From Solirubrobacterales bacterium 70-9 (GTDB lineage: Bacteria > Actinomycetota > Thermoleophilia > Solirubrobacterales > 70-9): DNA of 6,418 bases. The stretch is from the NCBI GenBank assembly GCA_001898095.1, contig MKSH01000150.1, forward strand, positions 4,712 to 11,129, written 5' to 3'. Position numbers and translations under genes: made by a program. The notes below the pieces were generated by a model, which saw only the letters and a list, made by a program, of their open reading frames with translations, did not search any database and was not told the DNA's origin. Below, piece after piece: positions 5,251-6,418 of this stretch (position 1 is the stretch's first letter; every line of letters starts with the position of its first letter).

Positions 5251-6418
5251 TGGCGCTCGAGACCCTGCGCACGGCCTGGACGGGCCTGATGTCGCATCGG
5301 CTGCGGACGGCGCTGACCGTGCTCGGGATCATGATCGGGATCGCCTCGGTGATCGTCCTGATCGCGGTCGGCAAAGGCTCCTCCGACGCGGTCCAGGAAA
5401 GCATCGACGCGCTCGGCTCGAGCACGCTGACCGTGAGCGCCTCGCCGAGCGCGACGACGACGACCGGGGCGACGACGAGCGTGAAGCTGGAAGAGGGCGA
5501 CGTCGAAGCGCTCGAAGATGCCGAACGGGCGCCCGCGATCAAGAGCGTCGCCCCGGTGCTGAACGCGAGCAGCACCGAAATCGTCTACGGCTCGGCGGAA
5601 GCCGAACCGGGCGAATTCGTCGGCACCACCCCGGCCTACCAGGAAGCCCACAACTACACCGTGCAGTCGGGCCAGTGGTTCACCGCCGCCGAGGTGAAGG
5701 AACGCGACCGGGTGGCGGTGATCGGCCCGGAAGTCGCCGAAGAACTCTTCCCCGGCGAAAGCGGCGTCGGCAAGACGATCCAGGTGAACGGGGTCAACTT
5801 CCAGGTCGTCGGGATGACCAAGTCGAAGGGGTCGAGCGGCACCTCGAGTCAGGACAACAACGTCTTTGCCCCGATCACGGCGGTCGAAGACACGCTCTCC
5901 GGCTACGGCGAACTGAGCTCGATCACGGTCGAGGCGGTCAGCCCCGGCGCGGTCGAAGAAGCCGAAGCGCAGGCCACCCAGGTCCTCGAGTCGCGCCACG
6001 AACTGAGCGAAGGGATCAACGTGATCAACCAGAGCTCGATCCTCGAAGCGTCCAGCTCCAGCGAATCTGTCTTCACCACCCTGCTGACCTGGGTGGCGGC
6101 GATCTCGCTGGTCGTCGGCGGGATCGGGGTGATGAACATCATGCTGGTCAGCGTCACCGAGCGGACCCGGGAGATCGGCATCCGCAAGGCGATCGGGGCG
6201 CGGCGCAGCGACATCCTCGCCCAGTTCCTGACCGAGGCGCTGCTGGTCTCGGCGATCGGTGGGGCGCTGGGGATCGCGGTCGGCGTGATCGGCAGCCAGT
6301 TCGAAATCGCGGGCGTGCAGCCGGCGGTGGCGGGCTACTCGGTGGTCCTCGCCGCCGCGGCCTCGCTCGGCTCCGGCCTCTTCTTCGGCACCTACCCGGC
6401 GATGCGGGCGGCCCGCCT
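5250..6418 (+). CDS. MacB/FtsX-type ABC transporter permease (cut by right edge)
   Basis: The permease subunit of the exporter, with 389 full codons in the window. Helix 1 is about residues 21-42 (RTALTVLGIMIGIASVIVLI). A large extracytoplasmic MacB-type core domain (about 43-275) follows, including LFPGESGVGKTIQVNG and FQVVGM. Three helices come next, at about 276-300 (GGIGVMNIMLV), 327-350 and 360-382. The loop VTERTREIGIRKAIGARRSDI (302-322) is the conserved cytoplasmic coupling motif that contacts the ATPase. The reading ends in YPAMRAAR, which in relatives is followed by about 10-20 more residues, so almost the entire protein is present. The mechanism known for the family is mechanotransmission: ATP binding closes the helices and moves the outer domain, without carrying substrate through the membrane. 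ATG 5250 overlaps the ATPase stop by one base. Glu is mostly GAA (roughly three quarters), as in the adaptor. Substrate unknown. Confidence 0.94.
   Translation, partial: MALETLRTAWTGLMSHRLRTALTVLGIMIGIASVIVLIAVGKGSSDAVQESIDALGSSTLTVSASPSATTTTGATTSVKLEEGDVEALEDAERAPAIKSVAPVLNASSTEIVYGSAEAEPGEFVGTTPAYQEAHNYTVQSGQWFTAAEVKERDRVAVIGPEVAEELFPGESGVGKTIQVNGVNFQVVGMTKSKGSSGTSSQDNNVFAPITAVEDTLSGYGELSSITVEAVSPGAVEEAEAQATQVLESRHELSEGINVINQSSILEASSSSESVFTTLLTWVAAISLVVGGIGVMNIMLVSVTERTREIGIRKAIGARRSDILAQFLTEALLVSAIGGALGIAVGVIGSQFEIAGVQPAVAGYSVVLAAAASLGSGLFFGTYPAMRAAR

Noticed and set aside
5046..5999. 317-aa minus-strand open frame
   Set aside because: It is antisense to the ATPase and permease genes, with Arg/Asp/Gly-rich composition and no domain.

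Overview
The window is high-GC chromosomal DNA. Codons end strongly in G or C, GTG starts are common, and two genes have a -10-like box 7 nt before the start codon, as in leaderless transcripts. The pair furA-katG, the seven-helix CtaG-type oxidase assembly protein and the style of the MacA/MacB-like exporter suggest an actinobacterium, perhaps of the Thermoleophilia/Solirubrobacterales type. That placement is inference from gene content and protein style; no rRNA or other marker is present.

Left part (1-1501, minus strand). Reading leftward, a GFA/CENP-V-family zinc protein is followed by furA (Fur-family regulator) and then katG (catalase-peroxidase, running off the left edge). furA and katG are 27 nt apart and look like a peroxide/metal-responsive operon. 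A promoter-like sequence places the furA start codon at the transcript 5' end. A small hairpin lies between the GFA gene and that promoter.

Middle part (1502-2797, plus strand). The 145-nt gap 1502-1646 separates the minus-strand GFA gene from a plus-strand unit. That unit is a probable 56-aa one-helix protein overlapping, by ATGA, a 304-aa CtaG-family membrane protein, which is expected to help load copper into a heme-copper oxidase. A 69-nt gap follows, with no convincing terminator or promoter.

Right part (2798-6418, plus strand). Three translationally coupled genes encode a MacA/MacB-like ABC exporter: a membrane-anchored adaptor (GTG start), an ATPase (GTGA overlap) and a FtsX/MacB-type permease (TGATG overlap, cut by the right edge just before its expected C-terminus). 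The adaptor carries an unusually long, acidic, low-complexity insert at the tip of its hairpin. The ATPase differs from both partners in glutamate codon choice, and its own second half has much looser third-position usage than its first half, which hints at a mosaic history.

I see no mobile element, CRISPR array, tRNA, rRNA or clearly new defence or biosynthetic system. The functions are familiar; the points of interest are the small membrane ORF, the adaptor insert, the codon discontinuities and the leaderless promoters. No stretch over 300 bases lacks a gene.
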